A program made the position numbers and the translations under genes. This document shows, one piece after another, positions 58,751 to 64,000 of a DNA stretch of 64,000 nucleotides (position 1 is its first letter; each line of letters begins with the position of its first letter). Source of the DNA: Pyxicephalus adspersus (taxonomy: Eukaryota; Chordata; Amphibia; Anura; Pyxicephalidae); the NCBI RefSeq assembly GCF_032062135.1, contig NC_092859.1, positions 68,281,346-68,345,345 of the forward strand. The letters run 5' to 3'. The notes beneath the pieces were generated by a model. It saw only the letters and a list, made by a program, of their open reading frames with translations. It had not been told where the DNA came from and ran no database searches.

Positions 58751-59173
58751 GGCTAGGTACACACGTGCAATAATTATCGTTTGAAAACGAATGATAAACA
58801 ACTATTCCTGACTATGTTGAATGATCGTATTGTGCACAATTCTCTACATGCTGTAATAATACGATGGTTCACATATCATCCACCAATAATGTACACACTA
58901 GATATGATCGTTTGAACAATGCAGGAACTGGCATGTACAGGAGAAAGTGTATCACAGAACAATCCACGATCACTAAATGAACGTACAGACAATAGGTTAC
59001 AAACGATCATTGCCCAATCAGACCTGCCGGGACGGCCGGTCGTTTCTAGCGAGATTCCTCGTTCGTCGGCATTGTTGACCAGTTGTTGTGCACTTTTTTT
59101 GATAACAATTATTGAAAGATCTTTTATGGATTGTTCGTTTCCAATGTCTATTATTGCACGTGTGTGCTCAGCC
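58751..59173. mobile_element. Harbinger-like MITE (GGCTAGGTACACACGTGCAA family, copy 2)
   Basis: The left end GGCTAGGTACACACGTGCAA and reversed right end GGCTGAGCACACACGTGCAA differ at a few positions. TAA is duplicated at 58748-58750 and 59174-59176, the TWA type of PIF/Harbinger transposases. The 423-base body has the same ATCGTTTGAA words as copy 1. The 85-residue frame at 58919-59176 is repeat DNA. Confidence 0.85.
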
Positions 59174-61089
59174 TAAGTGACAAAATACATATCCTTTTGC
59201 TTTTCCAGGAAATGTATCCTATTGGAACACATATACCAAACTTAAATAATAGGGATTTTAACCCACTCTGCATGTATTTGCTGAACATGCAGTTGTTAAT
59301 CATTATGTCCTCTACAACCACATAAAAAGTTTACAAAAACTTGATGTTCACTGGCATTGTCTTGCCATCAAACCTTTTCATTTTTAAATGACCTAATATA
59401 TGTCTTGCTTACAGTGCATTCCAACTATGCCTTCCTTGAATTCTTTGTATTGGCAAGTCTTTTGTTCATACTTACAAAAGATTCTGAACTGCTCATTTAC
59501 TTTCATAGCATGCTTACTTTGTTGTCAAGATAAAGAAGAAAATGGCTACCTTAAAGCCTTACATTGTCATATGAAATACTAAAAAGAACTAAACCAAAAA
59601 CAAAAATAATTGTGTATCAAACTAAAATTTTCATTGCCTTGTTTATGCTATGATTTTTAAGGTTGCATTTTACAGTTTTGAAATATATGATTTATTTTAA
59701 CTAATGAACCTGTTTTTTTTTTTTCTGTACATGTATTTTTATTTTTTAGTAGTTTATCTTTTTTTTAATATTCTGTAAATAGTTAAGCACATCTACACTT
59801 AAAATTTTCACACATAATTATTACTCTTCTTCATGCCAAGAAATCAAGTACTTTGATTTAATATTCTAAAACAGGGACAAAGAGTGCACCTGTGTTATTG
59901 GGAAAAGTCCTGGATAGACGTTATGTGGGATTGCGGTTTAATTATTGAGGTGAAACCAGTAGACTTTTTGTTTTACTGGGAATTTGAAAGAGTAGGGTGG
60001 GGCAGATTCCCAATTCTGGGTCCCACGTTTTCCTGAGTCTTAGCCTATATTGCCCACTCTGTGCTAAGCAGCAGCTCTGCTGTGAATAAATGAGCTTGTG
60101 TGTGTGAAAAGAGAAGCACTAACCAATTTCAGATTTTATTTTATTTTATTTGTTTTGCTAGCCAGGAGGTTATTTTTTACTTTGGTGTTTCTGGTACCAC
60201 CTTTGCAAAAGAAGACCATTTTGTTTGTTTTGTTTTTTGTTCAAAAATTACAGGCCGGAGCCCTAAAGAGATGCTGATACCTGGAGTTGCCATATTGCCG
60301 TCCTCTTTCTATTTGAGGCTAATCCCCACATTATGTTTAATATCTTATCTTGTTCATGGGTTAAAAAAGTATTCTTTTAGAATAGTTGATTTTCCTGTTG
60401 TGCATGCATGTTATCCACACATCAGCTTTTGTCTGTATTCCATGAAGAGCTTAACTCAGTAATTTAGTAAAACAGCACAACATAAAGGAACCTATTAATC
60501 TTTTACTGTGCTGCCTCCACTGTTCACAGGGACAGAAGTGATATCAATGGATCAGTGGAGGCAGAAAGAAAATAACACTCTGATTATTTTCCGTCTACTC
60601 TGGATGTCCCCTAGCATAAGCATTTCATATACTGTGGATTAGAAAAGCTTGACAGATATGTAGACAATTTTAGTAGTATAACATAGCACTAGCTTTATAT
60701 AAAGTACAATTTATTATACTTGTAAATTTCACATTCATATAAAAATAATGATATATAGTATATATTGGTAAAAGTCTGCAATATTAGTACATTATAAACT
60801 TGACACAAGTAATAAATAGGCACCCTCAACTAGGCTATGTTTCATATTCTTATTTGTTATTAGTCTATTTATTATTATTTATTATTTATTATTATTTATT
60901 AGTTATTAGTCTTATTAGGCTAACTGGATATATAAGGTATAAAGAAATGCATAATCAGATTTTTCTCCATGCTCCTGTGATTGCAGTTTCCCCTCTAGTG
61001 TGTAGGTTAGCATGTTCCTTTACCAAACAAATGTATCACAAATTAATTATGTACTACTGGGTTGGCATTCCCTTCCCCTGAGGGAACTG
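59174..61089. other. Unassigned DNA with an ATT microsatellite
   Basis: No supported gene. The 120-residue plus-strand frame 60100-60462 is hydrophobic and cysteine-rich but unrecognised. CTGCCTCCACTG at 60511 and CAGTGGAGGCAG at 60561 form a short inverted pair. A TTATTATTATT run lies at 60854-60910. Confidence 0.5.
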
Positions 61090-61119
61090 CATTAGGGTAC
61101 AATTACCTACCAGAAAGTG

Positions 61120-61265
61120 TTTCAATGATGGTAGGAAAACAAAGCAGGCAGGTAAAACTCATGCAAAAAAGGGAAGAAAATACAAATTCTATGCAGATAG
61201 TGCCCTTGGTTTAATTGATACTCATCAGCATTCCCAGAGCTACAAGGCAAAAATGATACGCACTC
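61120..61265 (-). mobile_element. SINE fragment, minus strand (copy 3)
   Basis: Minus strand: GCCTTGTAGCTCTGGG, then AGGGCACTATCTGCATAGAA, TTTGTATTTTCTTCCC and GCATGAGTTTTACC. This matches the tRNA-to-body junction of the copies at 17795-18097 and 32391-32694 with many changes. The 3' half is missing. Confidence 0.55.
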
Positions 61266-61269
61266 AACC

Positions 61270-64000
61270 ATCACGCTGTTCTTTGCCTATCCAAAACAAA
61301 AAGGTTCCAGTAATTCTACCTGTAACTGCCACATAGAATACTGTTTTGTTAGATTACAGCCAAAAGTTCAAAAAAAGGTTGTTTGTACAAAAACCTAGTT
61401 GATAGAAAGGCGTGCATATATCCTATTGTCTAAGGAGCAGATAACAATTATGCTTTCATGTGATTGTTACATAATAACCAGCTATTATAGAACTTACTCC
61501 AGCTTGTGACTTATAAAGGTGTTAAAATGCATTATTTTTCTAAGTAACAGACAAACTCACATAACAATGGGTATTTAAACTGATAAGTGTATGGTAAGTA
61601 ACTCTTGACAGAATAATTATTGTTACATAAAAGGGAAATAATCCAAGATGTGTCTGTCATTCCCTGACATTGTTGGCATTTACGCAGTTTTTCTTCCTGT
61701 GTTTTGTTCCTTAGGATCTTGTGGTTGCAGTCAAGTGTGAGAAGAGCAGTTTGTGAGCTATTTAAAGCCATGTAAATTAGAATTACAAGTTAAACATGTA
61801 CACTAAATTTTAATCTGTTTTATTTTTTTAAGAAAGCAAAGAATAATTATTTTGTTTTCTATATGCTGAATTTAAATGACATAAAACTGTAGAATACTTA
61901 TACATGATGTAAAAATAACATGAAACAAAAAATACATACACAAATTGTACATAATGTACATCGATAAATTACAATCTCTCAAAATCTTTACTTTTAATCA
62001 ACCCACACATATCCCTGACAGCATATGCTGTAACAGTGTGATCAGTGGCGAACAAAGGTATAAAGGATCTCTGTGAAGGGCTTAAAGTATATGGGTGTGG
62101 GCACAGCAGGAAATAGTCCCAGTACACAATAAACCGAATTCTAGTTTTAATTGGTGATACCTCTGAGTATTCACTATAAGTCTTCTTTATAATATTAATA
62201 TTAGTATTAGCAGTAGTGGTAGTATAGTAAATGTTGCCATGTTGTTACTTTCCTTTGGCTTATACTAGCAATACTTTAACATTTAGGTGATTAAGGGGGT
62301 TTGCCATAAAAGGGTATATAAACCCTAACGAAGAGCTTCCCTTTTTTGCTCCTCTTTAGTCTAAGTATGCCATTGAAAGGGTTTTTGTAAATGTGGGATA
62401 AATGCAAATGCAAAATAGAAGCTATACTGTTTTAAAAGCACAAACTATTTAATGGGTTCCAGCATTCCCCTTCTTCAGGGCTTTAGTGTTGTTTTCTTCA
62501 GGGCTTTAGTGTTGAGTCTTTATCCCTGTAAATGACTTTCCTACTGAATGATTAACCTACTGAATTCTGATTTTTAGATTACGTTGTTAGTTATTATAGT
62601 TGGTGCAGATAAGTATATTTTTTGTATATTTTACAAGATTTTCTTAATTAGTGAATGAAACAGGCAGACTCATTGTAGAAATATATATTGTTGAAGGACC
62701 AATTTTAAAACAAATCATTATCCAAAGGCATTGAATGCAATCTACGTGGAATTGGCTGTAGTGAATACTACATATTTCAGCTATGGGTATTAAAATGTTT
62801 GCCTTTGTATATTTTATATTAAACATGTACCTTTAGAAAATCCTAATGACATATTCACGGTATCAATGTGATTGATCTCTTTGTAGACCCAACATTGCAC
62901 AGCTAACTTTTGTTGTACATGCTGTTTTATTAGCAGAAAAGAACACAGTCCACGTTACTCTGCAAATGAAAAGAACATCACATACATTTTTTCATTTGTG
63001 CTTCCCATATCCTTTCAAGTTTCTGCCTGACATAAATTACTAAATCCCATCTGTTCATTAAATGGCTCAATAAAGCTAATTGAATTAGATAACACTTCAT
63101 TGTCTCTGCAGACAATTGAAGTGTGATTTATTCCAAGATCATATAGAAAACAGATAAAGATGCTCAGGGAAAGTAGCCAATGTTTATTGGTTTGTCTCAA
63201 GGAGTTCAAAGTGTTTATGAAGATGCTTTGCCCATGATTTGGAAGATACAACTACTTATGGCAATTCTCTGTCATTACGCGATACAAATTCTGCTCGTTG
63301 TGTGCAGCCCCGTGACAGTAGGATGCTTGGACTGCACTTTTCTTATGATATTAACTTGCCAGTTCATCAGCTGACAGGGTCTATTTGAACCAGAAGTGAA
63401 TGGTCTGTAACGTTGAACTACAGCATAACTTCTTAAGACAAGCACATAAAAATGCTGCCAAGACTCAAATCAAAACATTGTCTTTTTAATGCACATACCT
63501 TTAAACCCGTTTTACATCAAACCAAATCTGAATATTCTTTAATGAGAAATTTAAAATAAATAAAATACTAAACCAGGAAGCACAAAATAAGTTATATGGC
63601 AGATTAATATACCATTTGCACAGTTGTAGGCCATATCATATATATGGTAGGCATTTAAAGTTTTACTTTACTATGATAAGATTTGCAAAATATTAGTGAT
63701 AATGTTAATGCTAGGGGTTAGCCCACTGCCTTTCAAGTTTCCCTTGACTGAAATTATGTGGTTTAATTAGCACCTTGCACATATTGTGGTTTCAGATCAG
63801 AGAATTTTCTTTTTGTCCTGCATAAATATTTTCTAGTCCAGTTTTCCACCCTAGATAGTGCAAAATTGCATATTGGTTTGGTAAGTATTTTTTGAATGCA
63901 ATATTTGTTGGGCCATTTTTTAACTATTTTGGCTTTACATGGAAGTGTGGGTTTACATGTGTTTTGTTTGTTCTTTTTAATTTTTTTGTCATTTAGTGTA
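61270..64000. other. Unassigned AT-rich DNA
   Basis: No supported gene or named repeat. A 23-base duplication (TTCTTCAGGGCTTTAGTGTT) lies at 62472-62515. Frames at 61532-61771 and 63015-63251 (minus) are unrecognised. Confidence 0.5.

Noticed and set aside
60100..60462. A 120-residue hydrophobic plus-strand frame as a candidate membrane protein
   Set aside because: Phe/Tyr/Ile/Leu richness follows from T-rich DNA; no motif, signal or exon context supports it.

Overview
The window is non-coding vertebrate DNA, AT-rich and built largely of decayed transposable elements. The mixture points to an amphibian, most likely a frog. It combines several L1-type LINE tails with different 3' ends, CR1 LINEs, a tRNA-headed SINE with a LINE-like tail, a DIRS tyrosine-recombinase retrotransposon, a Helitron, Tc1, a piggyBac MITE at TTAA, Harbinger-like MITEs and many hAT-like MITEs. 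No host gene, rRNA, tRNA gene, CRISPR array or operon could be supported. Single-exon reading frames are short, and every frame with recognisable protein similarity belongs to a repeat.

Layout. 1-15 kb: a 5'-truncated L1 (1893-5231), a piggyBac MITE (6659-6889), a ~160-bp tandem array (7680-8520), copy 1 of an uncharacterised repeat-borne gene (9140-10620, minus), a second L1 tail (12060-13142), a CR1 3' fragment (13928-14575) and a Tc1 end (to 14943). 15-23 kb: a palindromic MITE, a SINE, a terminally complete but internally deleted Helitron (18236-20812, minus) carrying a nested hAT MITE, a Tc1 transposase relic, and a CpG-rich MITE (22080-22611). 26.8-31.3 kb: a nearly full-length but broken CR1 with an L1 tail inserted in it. 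32-37 kb: a SINE, a hAT-like piece, an antisense L1 piece and a DIRS recombinase relic. 37.2-41.3 kb: two more copies of the uncharacterised gene, head to tail on the minus strand, with two hAT-like MITEs in or beside them. 44.6-48.5 kb: a second CR1 holding a 242-base assembly gap. 48.5-64 kb: mostly unassigned DNA with scattered MITEs, an L1 tail and simple repeats.

The most interesting item is the three-copy gene family at 9140-10620, 37150-39115 and 39279-40384. It has an N-terminal cysteine-pair region, a conserved tryptophan/proline motif (VPMVWREP), and a C-terminal part whose spaced acidic residues and CxxC after a DLK motif resemble an RNase H-fold DDE transposase. That function is my inference; I recognise the family only as a recurrent uncharacterised animal repeat gene. 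All three copies are broken.

Relative ages can be read from nesting: CR1 before the L1 tail at 29267-30384; the Helitron before the hAT MITE at 19192-19385; the repeat-borne gene before the hAT MITE at 38099-38490.
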